Positions 45,975 to 58,062 of a DNA stretch of 64,000 bases are shown here, in pieces. A program made the translations under genes and the position numbers. Every line of letters starts with the position of its first letter. Position 1 is the first letter of the stretch. The notes beneath the pieces are model-generated. The model did no database searches. It was not told the origin of the DNA and was given only the letters and a program-made list of their open reading frames with translations. Origin of the DNA: Antedon bifida (taxonomy: Eukaryota; Echinodermata; Crinoidea; Comatulida; Antedonidae); contig OY727094.1 of assembly GCA_963402885.1 (NCBI GenBank), positions 5,768,501-5,832,500 on the forward strand. The letters run 5' to 3'.

Positions 45975-46356
45975 CTGAAATGTAAAAAAAAATAAATTTA
46001 AAAGATTTTAAAATAAAAGTAATTATTATTTCGACAAGCAAAGTAAATCAATTCGGTAGGTTTCTATTTAACATGAAGTCATAAATAAAAACTACATTTA
46101 TATAGATATATTTTTTGGTTGATCATTATCATCCTTTCAGAATATAAAGCATGGCTCCCTGGTGATCAATATATTGCAATAGTGCCCTGACAAATGTACA
46201 GCAATTATTGCATAAAATATTAGGTAATTCTTTACATTCACTCATCATTCATGGTATGGTACGATATCATTTTTAATATCACTTTTTCAATAGAGTATGA
46301 ACTCTACTTGTATCACATTGTTCCTTTGTTATAATAATGTTTTTCCAAGAATCCTT

Positions 46357-46500
46357 TCCTTGAAAGTCAAAACGGCAACGGATCTAGCAAATATAAAAGC
46401 AATTGCACAGAATAGAAATGAATGGAGAAATCTTGTGAGGTGTATTTCCAAGGCAGCCCAGGCGGAGAAGTACATGGACCTTTCGGCAACGAGGCTGTAA
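46357..46500 (+). mobile_element. LINE reverse-transcriptase ORF, 3' terminal fragment
   Basis: The plus frame reads T-A-T-D-L-A-N-I-K-A-I-A-Q-N-R-N-E-W-R-N-L-V-R-C and ends shortly after at a stop. 'A-x-N/D-R-x-x-W-R-x-L-V' just before the stop is the usual tail of non-LTR retrotransposon and endonuclease-reverse transcriptase ORFs. Only about 48 codons remain, a typical 5'-truncated insertion. Host frame and splice sites are not involved. Confidence 0.6.
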
Positions 46501-47595
46501 ATTGATTTTGAAAATTGAATGTTTTTCCAAGGAATAAAAAATAAAATATTAAGGGCACAAACTGAAAAAAAAAAACACTTGTGTAGGCAGTCAAACATAA
46601 ATACATTTATATACACTATAATTTATTTACTATTAATTATTTCAATTTGTAGTGTTTTCTTTATTTTACATGACTAATTACACAAAAGAAACACGACTTT
46701 TAATATGTTTATTAATCACCTTAGCCTATTAGGTAACTGGAAATCACTACCTACACTGCATGGCAACACCATACATAAAGAAAACAAGCACTACTACTAA
46801 ATAAAAGTAGGGTACATGTATTCATTGCAATTTATGCATCAATCGTTTAATTTTAATTTTCATGAGTTTTCAAAAGAACTCGTCTTCTGCGAGCAAATTG
46901 AATTTTGCAATCTATCTTTTATTATTATTCTTAGCGGCAATTTTTCAAAGACAATATCAATATTCTATACTACAGTATTTTCCGCAAGAATAATTTCCAT
47001 CATTCTGCATACAAAACCAACACAAATACTTGAACACATTGTTTTCATTAATTAATACTTGGAACATGGAGGAAATATTTAGAAAAATAATTTCGCTATG
47101 CTTGAAAGGAGTAATTCATCTATTGTGTAAGGAGCTAATGAATTATTGAAGTAGAATAAACAATTGGTCAATCAGTGACCACAAGGATGTATAGTCCATT
47201 GTTGGTCAGTCTCACGCGATTGGTCTGCACTCTCCAAAATGTACATTACATGATTGGTCTATTATTCTATCAGCAAAAATGCATCAGAAATTATAGTGCC
47301 TAGTAATATGAATAATCTTGACATTCTATGGTCCTTTGTAAAGAGTGATATTAATATTGATTGGCAGCATAATTGCAAAGGCGATGGCTGGTCCGCAACA
47401 ACTTGCACTTTACATTTCAAAATCAATTTAGGCGTTGCGAACTAATGGATGATTATTAATTGCGGATGTAAGATGTTTTTGAGAATGTTTGCATATTAAA
47501 TGTGGATTGAAGATACTATTATGGGATGCAGAACTAACAGAATAATGCTGTTGTATGTACTGAAATGCTGACAATCTAATTGGTTGAAAATAATT

Positions 47596-47670
47596 CTCGG
47601 GTGGGACTCGAACCTACGACCTCCAGATCACTAGGACAAACACCTGACCAATGAACTTAGCTATCTGATG
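47596..47670 (-). mobile_element. tRNA-derived SINE head
   Basis: On the minus strand, TAGCTAAGTTCATTGG (A box) and GGTTCGAGTCC (perfect B box, 47604-47614) have tRNA spacing, followed by CACCCGAG. The A-box side is decayed (TAAGTTCATT for YARYNGG), and stems do not close fully, so this is a SINE remnant and not a working tRNA gene. Confidence 0.65.
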
Positions 47671-47891
47671 CAATAAGCTACTTGGTAATAGTAAATTCAA
47701 TCATCATTCCAATCTATGTTTCAAGTTAGAAACTGATAATGAAATGATTGAAACTATAAAATACTACAAATATTGGTATTATAGCGGTCAAACTTAATGG
47801 TAATAATTAATATTATATTGAATTATATTCGTCAAATTCCACCATTTATTCAACAAGATGTTAGATGTTTTCTAGAATAAAATTTTAATCA

Positions 47892-48055
47892 TAAGCTCTG
47901 TCTACACTATCAAACATTATGTGACAAAAATATGTGATGTGCCCATATATGGACATGATGATGTCATATCACTACCATATTTAAGCATATCACTACCATA
48001 TTTAAGCATATCACTACCATGTGAGGTAGTGATTGATAGTGTAGACAGAGTTTTA
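47892..48055 (-). mobile_element. Family A MITE, copy 12
   Basis: TAAGCTCTGTCTACACTATC to GATAGTGTAGACAGAGTTTTA; three tandem TATCACTACCATATTTAAGC-like units in the core. Confidence 0.9.
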
Positions 48056-48464
48056 ATATGACCTGATAAATTTTAAACAAATCAAATATAAAGCTCATAT
48101 GATTATCCACAATATGATAAATGTACAATGTATATTAATTCTCTAATACGTACGGCTCCTTTAAATTTATGATTATTCTATATTCATAAACAGATAAGAT
48201 AAAGTTATCAAATAACAAATCAAGATCAAATTCTAAAGTCTAATTTAGGACCATTATGAGGACCAATTATTATAAAATGTGGTCAAAAGTTGTTGACAAT
48301 TTCTGTACTTGGCACATTTATCTTTACAACCTACAACTGTTCATATTTACAATTTCAAAGGTTAATAAAGTTTTAGTATCTACGTTGACATTGAGCCCAG
48401 ATAAAAAATCTGTGACTAATGAAACTCTCGACATGATTGCAGAGTATAGAGAATTCTAGTACAT

Positions 48465-48755
48465 ACTGTATACTGTATATCCTCTGGAATAATCCCCCTC
48501 CCCATAGAACACGAAATTGGGCCGACTTTGGGGGTGGGACTATACTCGGGCAAAGCCTGGTTCAAGAAAAAAAATGATTGGTAAGCATTTCTTGTAAAAA
48601 CTCATCTGAACTGGCTAGAGAGGCATACATCCAGACCAAAAGTTAATAGTATACTCAAGGATATGCCTGTTTGTGAAATCAGATCTAAAGTACAGGGGTG
48701 GGATTAGACCTAAAGTGGGATTATACCTGAGGATATACTGTATGGTATATGTACC
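48465..48755. mobile_element. Family G inverted-repeat element, degraded copy
   Basis: ACTGTATATCCTCTGGAATA followed by ATCCCCC at the left, and GGGATTATACCTGAGGATAT ACTGTATGG at the right, are inverted. The ends and internal 'GGGGGTGGGACTATACTCGGGCAAAG' type motifs match the better-preserved element at 61117-61911. Confidence 0.65.
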
Positions 48756-51146
48756 TCATGTAGAACCCCTATTAAAGGGACACATTCAGGACTCAACAAA
48801 ATGTTGTGTTGAACAAGTGCTGACACTTGCCTTTCGTTTCTCGGTAAAGTATCCAATTAATAGGAATGTCTCAAAGGAGGATTCTACTGTATTTTTTAAA
48901 ATTAATAATAAAGGCGAGCATCAACATCAAAACGAAGTAATATTAAGTTTTAATAGTAGTATGTTTCTTTAGTCAAACAAATGATTTGCCTAAAAGTAGC
49001 CATTTAGTACATTCTCAATAAGTGTAACTTGTTCGAAGCTGTACAACAAACTTCTCGTTGGCTGGCTGAAAATAATTAATGTTCAGCGTGTTGTATAAAC
49101 ACTATACCTATACAAATGACAACATTAATTTAACCCTTCTACGCCCACCTTCATTTACAAAGCTCTCAGGAATTACAACGTTACTTTCTTTAATCAACAA
49201 ATTGCAAACGAATCTTTCTAACCTAAAATGTGTTTATTAAAGCTTAGCAAATAACATCTGCTAGGACGTTTAAACGAATGTTTTACAAAATAAACCCTGG
49301 ATCTGACAAAAACACCCACTCAAAATTCTATTATATTAGTAATATATTAATAAAAATCCCCAGAATAAAACTAGATGTTTTATAGATAGTTCATAGTTCA
49401 TTTTATTTGTCCAAAAAGGAAATGCCAACTACACAGCACATTGCTAATATGTTTGTTGTATTTATTTATTGAAGAAAATGTTTGAAAACTGCATAAATAT
49501 TTTTTTTAATAACAATATCGTCAAATTTTAAAAATTTTGTCAGTTTCAACCTCAAAATGTTTGTAGTTTCAACTTGTTACAATTTCCATTTCAAGCATGC
49601 AAAAGGCCTATTACCGTATATCACAAATAAGTTTACATTTTTTCCTAATACAATATTTTACCTGGGGACAGGGTATTTACGCACGTTACTGACGGACTAC
49701 CATACTATTATTAATGATATTAATGATTTAAAAATACACTAATGTATTGCACATGGACATTATACAAAATTGTGCTGGTACTTTATAGCTAACAAACGCA
49801 TTGATTAACATACATAACATAAACGTTATGCATTTATTTTATATTAATATTTTTTATTTTTTTATTTTATTTTCAATTATAGTCTATTTTTAGACTTATT
49901 TTGACCACCATCCACATTTATATTTAATTAATTAACTATAAAGAAATATTTTATATATTAATATTTGTGAAAAATCAATAAACAACAACAATGTATTATG
50001 TCTTTTTAAAAAGGTGTAAAATCTACCGTATTTGACTTTGTATTTTGACTCTCTTTGAAAAAGCAGGCCTTGGTTATAATTTTGTTACAATGTTTAGGCA
50101 AGTAAGAAATAGATGTGCATGTACTCTACTCTACAATAAAAATATTTTCTGTGCTGTAGTGTAGTGTACTGGTCGTATCGTCCATCAACATGCGGTGCCA
50201 ATTTGTTTCAATGTCAATTTTAAACATTGTTGTACCTGTGTAGATGTCATGCTCTATAATCTATTTTTGTGTGTGATATTGTCAAGAGTCACGGAAAAGG
50301 TTCTAACCGCCACAGCCGTATGTAAAGCGTTGCTGTACCAGTTCCGAGCGTCACGGTAATATGATACTTCGAGCCTGGATAGGACATTTATATTCGAATA
50401 AAGAATACAGAACACATAGAAAGTAAAATAAATTTTAGCAATGCAATATTTAAAGACCTACAGTACAGTGTATACTGCTAAAGCAAAACTACCATCTAAA
50501 CCACAATTCTCCTGAGTATCATCTATTTATGCAGACATGAACATTTCTCAGTATGTCCTTGATTTTCTGTGGTGATCCCTAATCAGTGCCAGGCTGTTTG
50601 TGCTCTCAGTTGTTGCTTAGTCACTGGCTTGCTTATGCATGGTAATCAGCCTTATTTGGCAGCCATTAATATTTCATATTCTACACAACTGAAACCACAA
50701 GAATACTATACAAAATACACAACTACTGTAATAACAGCTCTAAACGAAACCCCACAACAGAAACTAGTTCAAAGGTCATCCAAAACCTAAAAACAAATTT
50801 ATCATTTCCTAAAATTATATTAATAATATAGTTAGAAAAATATCCTTTCGACGACCATGATTTAACCATGGAGGTATACAATTGGATACCTTCATGATTA
50901 ACCACAGAATCTAAGCACAAATTAAAAAACGTATGGTTCACGATTTGGACATATTTCCACAATATCATCTTTCCCTAAAATTTCAAACAATATTTTCTAA
51001 AATGTACAATATTTCGAAGAACATTTTGTTCAATACAGTTTTAAATTGTATCATGTGTGCCATCCAGCGCTTAACGATTCAATATTTTTTTTGCCTTAAA
51101 TGGAGACATCCCACAGAGGTGTAATGTTTTGATAGAAGCATTTTGT

Positions 51147-51183
51147 CTAACAAAGGGAATTTTAACACGTTTCCCTTTGTTAG
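51147..51183. repeat. Perfect 13-bp hairpin next to the minisatellite
   Basis: CTAACAAAGGGAA and TTCCCTTTGTTAG are exact reverse complements around an 11-base loop (TTTTAACACGT). It ends three bases before the 66-bp repeat array. Confidence 0.9.
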
Positions 51184-51186
51184 GTT

Positions 51187-51628
51187 GTAAAGTCCCATGA
51201 CTTGGATTTACCAATTTGTGAAAATGGTAGTACAGTAAAATACCATATTATAGTAAAGTCCCATGACTTGGATTTACCAATTTGTGAAAATGGTAGTACA
51301 GTAAAATACCATATTGTAGGATATTCCCATGACTTGGATTTACCAATTTGTGAAAATGGTAGTACAGTAAAATACCATATTATAGTAAAGTCCCATAACT
51401 TGGCTTTGCCAATTTGTGAAAATGGTAGTACAGTAAAATACCATATTATAGTAAAGTCCCATGACTTGGATTCACCAATTTGTGAAAATGATAGTACAGT
51501 AAAATACCATATTATAGTAAAGTCCCATGACTTGGATTCACCAATTTGTGAAAATGGTAGTACAGTAAAATACCATATTATAGTAAAGTCCCATAACTTG
51601 GCTTTGCCAATTTGTGAAAATTCTAGTA
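51187..51628. repeat. 66-bp minisatellite, about 6.7 copies, open on both strands
   Basis: Units begin GTAAAGTCCCATGACTTGG at 51187, 51253, 51319 (variant), 51385, 51451, 51517 and 51583. The 66-base period is 22 codons, so frames stay open on both strands: plus D-L-P-I-C-E-N-G-S-T-V-K-Y-H-I-I-V-K-S-H and minus W-D-F-T-I-I-W-Y-F-T-V-L-P-F-S-Q-I-G. No known domain, no conserved flanks and no splice signals point to a protein; I read it as a minisatellite. Confidence 0.9.
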
Positions 51629-54114
51629 CAATACTTAAAAATACTGGTACCTTACCATTTTCATTTTTTTCTCCTCTTGATCTGCGAATTTCAGTAAAAA
51701 TTTTCATAAATTATGAAATTTAATTTTTTTTGCTCAAAATATAATTACGAAATTTAATACTTTTTTTTAACAATTATTATAATAGTTCTTAAAAATGAAC
51801 AGAAATACTGTACAAATATATTTTTATATAATTTGTTTAATTTCCCAGAATTTTTTGGGGAAAAACTGACATTATTATTAACACAATAAAGTTTCAATAA
51901 CTTTAACCTTTATTCATTATCAAAATTATACTTAATTATAAAATAAAAACATTGATTTTTAATATCATTACTAAATTTACTTTTTCTTTCTCATTATTTG
52001 AAGCAAGTTTTATCCAATGTTCTAAAAATTTACAAAATTCATATTTGACTATTTTTTATTTTTTGGTAATATCAATATGAATCCATAACTTAGAAACTCA
52101 ATCTATTAGATAAGACACAAAAAAAAAACCTCAAAAGAAACTATCTATTATATGCATTCAATCTTACATTCCTCATTAACTAGTACCGTACCTGGCGATC
52201 TTATTATAGCAGAGTGTATAATTAATTACTATAACGAACTGCTACTCAGAAACGTATCAAACCGCATTCCACAATTGACAAACACACTCCTGGGATAGGT
52301 TAAGATTATTAATTAGTAACGAGTAGCTGTCGAAAAACAGCAAGTAACTATGGTGAAAACAGCGCAACTGGCCCGTGACAAGCTGGAGTGGGTTGTAATT
52401 ACAACAATCTAGGCCTAATAATCTAGCATGGTGTTCGCTGTAATGATGGGTGACACCCAGGTATATGACCTCATGCTACCGCTACAAAGCCCTTTTCTCA
52501 TACATAGAGCTATATTTGCTACTGTATGTTGCGGAAGAATGAGAAACAATGGTAATGACATGTATTTATCTTGATATCAAGTTTGCGGTACACCATGTAT
52601 GTAGATCTGAAAAGAATTGTTGAGTTTCTTAACGTTTCGATAAAAATATTCGATCGTCCTCAGGAGTGACATACTATGTACTAAAAGTAGTAAAAAACCA
52701 GTAACAATACCGCAAATTGAGACTATTACAGTACAGTAGGACTTACTGTAGTTTATCTATTTACCAGTGTTCAATTTAGTACTATAGTAGTCTAGCAAAA
52801 ACAACCTTTCTTCTTCTGTTTGGCGGTTTGAAATTGAAAATCCTAATAGTAAAAAACATTCTATTATTTCTATTTAGTTTAGCTAAAAGAATTACGTTTT
52901 GAAAGTATAATACTATTTAAATTTTTCTTTTAGCATACAAACAACTGGTTCAGGCAATGGAGAAAATGGAGTATAATTATATTGATTTAAATGCCAACAG
53001 TACCATTAACTATGAAATATTTCAACGTAGTAAAAACGTTTGCACAGATTTTTGTTTGTTTTCCCTAAATCAACAACGTAGATCATTTTAAATCCTGGAT
53101 TATATCCAGGTAAGCCGATAACAACCTCAACAAAAGAAGGATAAAAACAATCTTTCAATCAAAAGAAATCAAACAATAAATATTTACGATTTCAATGTTT
53201 ATTGATGATTCAAAGGTCGAAAGTTTGGCGGCGCTTGAAAACGATCATTGTGCATGGTCGTTTGTTTCATTCTTAAACCGGACAACCACGCCCGTTTGTT
53301 TGATTCTAAACCTATAAGGAAGTTGCATCATACTATAGTGTGAGGTAATTTGATCACGATAGAAATAGTTCATGATACCGTAGTGATATCATTTAAGAGT
53401 CAATATGGAAATTCAGAGTACACAAAAATACTTTTATATTATCCACCTGAAAACAATTTTTAATATGCCATATTGATATGTCACATAATAGTTTTTCACT
53501 TTGATTTGACCAAAAATGTGAAACTTCAGGTAAAAAATTTATTTCAAAATGTTGATTAGCAATATTGCTAATCAAACTGATTTTTGAGTCGAGAAACATA
53601 GTTTTGTATTATATTTTAGAAATGTTAGAAATGTGTAGCAATAAGGTTGTTTTTTTGTATTGCTTTTTGCTATACTATTACTATACTGGCGAAATTATTC
53701 CCTGAACTTTTAAATCAATGGCTTAAAATAAATAATGTGTAAGTAGTGAAAAAATAGATATATTTTTTTATTATTAATTATTCAATGATTAATTTTTCAT
53801 ATAATTTCAACTGGTGACATTAACAACAAACCAATTTAATTAAAATCGTATTTACAATCATAGAATGAACATTGCAACAGGGATATTATCAGAATATAGC
53901 CTAACAACAATGTTATGCAATTCCTTCCGTATTTACCAAGACTGAATAAAAATAAATTCTGGATTGATAGTTAAACATAATAAAATATTTGTTTAATGAT
54001 AAAACACAAAATTACAATTGTAACATATCGTACCATACTGTGCACATACGGAACACAATATATCCAGTTTATACTAGCTCAGTATACCGGTAATGATAAA
54101 CTACCAAGTTTATT

Positions 54115-54235
54115 TTGGGAAATTTAGGGGTTTGATATAGGTATATTGCTAGCCATACTAAATGCCTAAGGGTCAACAAACAGGTACAGTGTTCAAACTA
54201 ATAGCATACTGTAAAGAAATTTGGGAAATTGATAA
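54115..54235. repeat. Local dispersed repeat H, copy 1
   Basis: GAAATTTAGGGG, ATGCCTAAGGGTCAACAAAC AGG and TTTGGGAAATTGAT occur in the same order here and at 54470-54585. Confidence 0.75.
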
Positions 54236-54426
54236 TTTAATGTCAATTGTTGGTGTTATACATTGATATTCTTATGCATTGTATGGAAATATTAAAGCTA
54301 ATAAGCTTTTTGTATGTATTTTTTATGATTTTCCTAATAAATTCAAATCAAATCATTGTTGCAAATGTTATCCTGTAAAAGTCTATCGAAATTCAATTTT
54401 ACTTATTAATAATGTGAATATACCAT

Positions 54427-54456
54427 TATGAATGAATGAATGAATGAATGAATGAA
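54427..54456. repeat. (GAAT)n microsatellite
   Basis: Six or so GAAT units in a row. Confidence 0.9.
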
Positions 54457-54469
54457 AAGAAGTACTAGG

Positions 54470-54585
54470 AAATTTAGGGGAAATTTATGGTAATATTTGA
54501 TATGGGTATTACTAACCTTTGAATGCCTAAGGGTCAACAAACAGGCACAATGGTTAAAAATAATATGAGTTTGGGAATTGATATA
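54470..54585. repeat. Local dispersed repeat H, copy 2
   Basis: Second copy of the block at 54115, same orientation, 355 bp away, with indels (for example AAATTTATGGTAATA inserted). Confidence 0.75.
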
Positions 54586-56201
54586 ATTAAGGAACTTGAT
54601 TCTTTACAACAAGCTGATAAACTGTACAAATTTATATGCTGTATTGGTCATGTGGATTAAGTGTTTAAAGGCTTCCAGGGAAGCAGTATTTAGATTACTA
54701 CAAAGGGGGCTTATTGGGAATAAAGGGGTAGTTGGGGCGTCCAATCGCCTGATCTTCCACTTCATAGACAATACACCAAAGCTGTGACTGAAAAACAATC
54801 AAACTGTTCAACAACTTTTGTTTAGCGTGAAGGTTATATGAACAAAAACCTTTACAAATCGCACACAATTAAAAAGCTTAGAAACATGTTCTGGTCTGTC
54901 TAGCATGATGGAATAACAGAAAACATGATAATACAAATTTAGAAGAAGGTCAGATCTTACCAAAAGCAGTTTTTTTTTTTTATAGTAAAGTAAGGTTTCT
55001 TCTACGGGTTTCTTCTACAAACAAAATTAAAAGTTGAGAATGCCTCAAAAACTTGATTATTATGCTATAAATAAATAAATAAAGGAGTAATATTTTTTTT
55101 TGTTCATTTCAAAATTTAAATATTTCTGGCTTTCCAGTACCGATCAGACTAACTCGATCATGTGATTAGAAATGCTGACAATGTACATCGCGGGATCTGG
55201 TTAACTATACACTTTTGATCTATTGGGACTTCAATATTATCTGTAGCAGTGCTGCGGGAACACACCATATTGAGAGTATTCGAAATCAAGTTTTAATCTA
55301 TTTGATCATTTTCAAATAATAAATAAGTTCTTATTTTAGCTGAACAGTGTAATTTAATTTCTGATTCTGTATCACAATCTAAAAAAAGTTTAAAGGCATT
55401 TAATACTGCACAACAATAATTATGTAATCTTTTCTTTTCTTTTTTTTTATTTTAATCTCTAATTTTAATATAAATCAAAGAGCTGCATAGCCAGGGTAGA
55501 AGAAGAAAAAAATCAAATTCAAATTAAAACGACATGTTTCGGGCATAGCTCACCATCTGTATTTTAATATGTATTTTAAAGCAAGTTTCTATAGATTTTT
55601 ATTTTTATACTTTTTATCTAGATGAATTGTAAATGAATTTTTAATGTATTTTTTTTTTATTCTTGCAATTTAGCTTTTGGCTAAGAATGTTACAAACAGT
55701 ATGCTGGTGGTTTGTTTGAAATAAAATGATATGCTACTTTTCGCACTCGCTCAAAGATGAATAAATAGTGCATCAACCTATTTTAACCGTACAGTATAGT
55801 ATTACAATTATTTTTAACTATTTCATTTTCAAATTTATTCAAATTTTGTTTATAAATTCTATTTTAATACCATTTAAGTACACAGGGAAGGTTATTAATA
55901 ATTATTTATTCTTTTGAAATAAATAAAACATATGGTACTTGATAGGAGTACTTGTTTATGGAGCTTAAAATAAATTGTTGGTTTGCTGTACTTTTATAGC
56001 GGTTTCAATATAAAATGTTTTTTGTCATCGAATGTTTCTCGTCGTTAATGAATGTATAAAATCAATAAGATTGTTAATAATAGTGAAAAATACATTTGAG
56101 AAATAGTTGCCTAGACAAAATGATTTATGTGTTGCTAAGCAAAAAATGCTCATTTTAAATTAGCAATTTGGTGTACTGTACGCATGTTTAAAAAAAACCT
56201 G

Positions 56202-56366
56202 TAAAGCTTTTTCTACACTATCAAACTTTATCTGACAAAAAAAAATGTGATGTGCCTATATATGGACATAATGATGTCATCTGTACTATAATTGGGCATA
56301 TCACTACCAAATTTGGGCACATCACACTTTTTTTGTCAAACTACTTTGATAGTGTAGACAGAGTAA
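56202..56366 (-). mobile_element. Family A MITE, copy 13
   Basis: TAAAGCTTTTTCTACACTATC to TTTGATAGTGTAGACAGAGTA, with the complete core. Confidence 0.9.
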
Positions 56367-58047
56367 TATTGCTTTGTCACAAGTGTAAACACAGAATATG
56401 GCAGATACATGACGATCTCAAAGACTACAGTATCTAACTGTCTAACAAGCTCACTTTGAAAAAAACCCAATCAATTCTGTTTATCTTATTAGTATTCAAA
56501 GCAATGATTCAGTATTATAATGCAAATTAGTATGTAATGGTAATATAATATATACAATATGTCTGTACTATACTGTAGTTAAAAAATGCATAGATTATTA
56601 GTGTGACATTATCTCTCTGACTAGCATTGGCCGACTTCAATTATATAATTTTTGTTAAGCCGTCGTTTCAGAACATGGTCCCTTAATGTTGATATTTCAT
56701 AACACTACTGAAATTGGTAAGTCTTCAAACTTTCAACATGGTCCCTAATGTATGCTCTAAGCCTTTGTGCAAATGTCCCTGACCCTTCTACTAAATGAAG
56801 CACAGTAAAATGGCAAGCAAACAACATTTCACTGAGTAATCAGATATAACTGGATGGAGTTCAAGTCTCTGTTCTCACTGGCATATCAACCAATCACCTG
56901 GCTTCTACTTTGTGAAATGGCCAGGCCGAAACACAGAGTCCAACTCCATAAACTTAGATCAAGTGTAAGGATGACCTTTTCTATTTTACACTGAACTACG
57001 AAATGGAAAATTACACGTTTGACATTTTGCTGAAAGACTAGCGGCAAACGATGCTGGCCAATGGCGGACGGAAAACTCGCGAGAATTACGCACTCACAGC
57101 AGCTGGTGGAACTAAATAGATCGGTTTTCAGATTACAAATATGTCCCTTGCTAAAGACTCTAGGTCAACGAATAATAGATGTACAGTTAGCTGATCAAAA
57201 TCTGAAGATTTATCATTTTAATATAGGCTCAGCTCTCTTTTACAATAGTTGGCAGATGTTCTATGACGGACTACATTATCCTGCACAACAGTTCACATTA
57301 AAATTTATTTTTAAATTGGTCAAATCGTATTACTGTGACAGAAATTTGCCCATGGCTCAAGTTTGATATTATAAAACTCTCTGAAACTAACTTTCTTAAA
57401 ACAAACTCTGCGTTCAAAAATATTGCAATTTTTTGTTGGTGAAATAATATGTTAAAACAATTTTTAAAAACTGTCCTTGTTAAAACACAATCGTCTTTAT
57501 CATTTATTTGTTTTAATATAAATATTGTTAAAACAAAAGCATGGATCTATATGGACATATAATCCAATTTATAGGTCTATGCTAACAGTACTGTGTATTT
57601 AAATACAACAGTATCAACAATATAATGTTAAATCACAGTATAGAGAATCAATTGCAGCCTGTATGTAATGCATGCCATAAGGACTAGCAATCAGTTTAAA
57701 TAAATGATCACGCCTGGCTTAATTGGTCACATGCTCTTTGATTGATCACATGACCATAAAATAATCATGTGATCTATAATTGATCGCTGCAGCCCCTGGT
57801 AAATATAGTTACATAACCGTGCTATTACGGATACAGATCCTGTTCTTGGTTTACTGTTTACATTGTATTTTTGTTCTCACTCAAAATGTTACTGGTAATA
57901 AGCCTGATACAGTACTGTAGCTGTACTATATTTATTTGTAAGACATATGGTACAGTACTATCGTTTTGTATGAACTTATGAGAAATGGATAGGAAAAGGG
58001 GAAGGGGGTAATTTGTGTGCGTGCAAGTGAATGAGGAAGTACATAAT

Positions 58048-58062
58048 AATAATAATAATAAA
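58048..58062. repeat. (AAT)n microsatellite
   Basis: Five ATA/AAT units in a row. Confidence 0.8.

Noticed and set aside
47596-47670. Possible tRNA gene on the minus strand
   Set aside because: The B box is perfect but the A box and stems are decayed; a SINE head explains it better.
57061-57366. 101-codon plus-strand frame beginning MADGKLARITHSQQ
   Set aside because: No recognisable domain, no clear splice sites or repeats, and composition like surrounding DNA. Kept only as an unrecognised frame.
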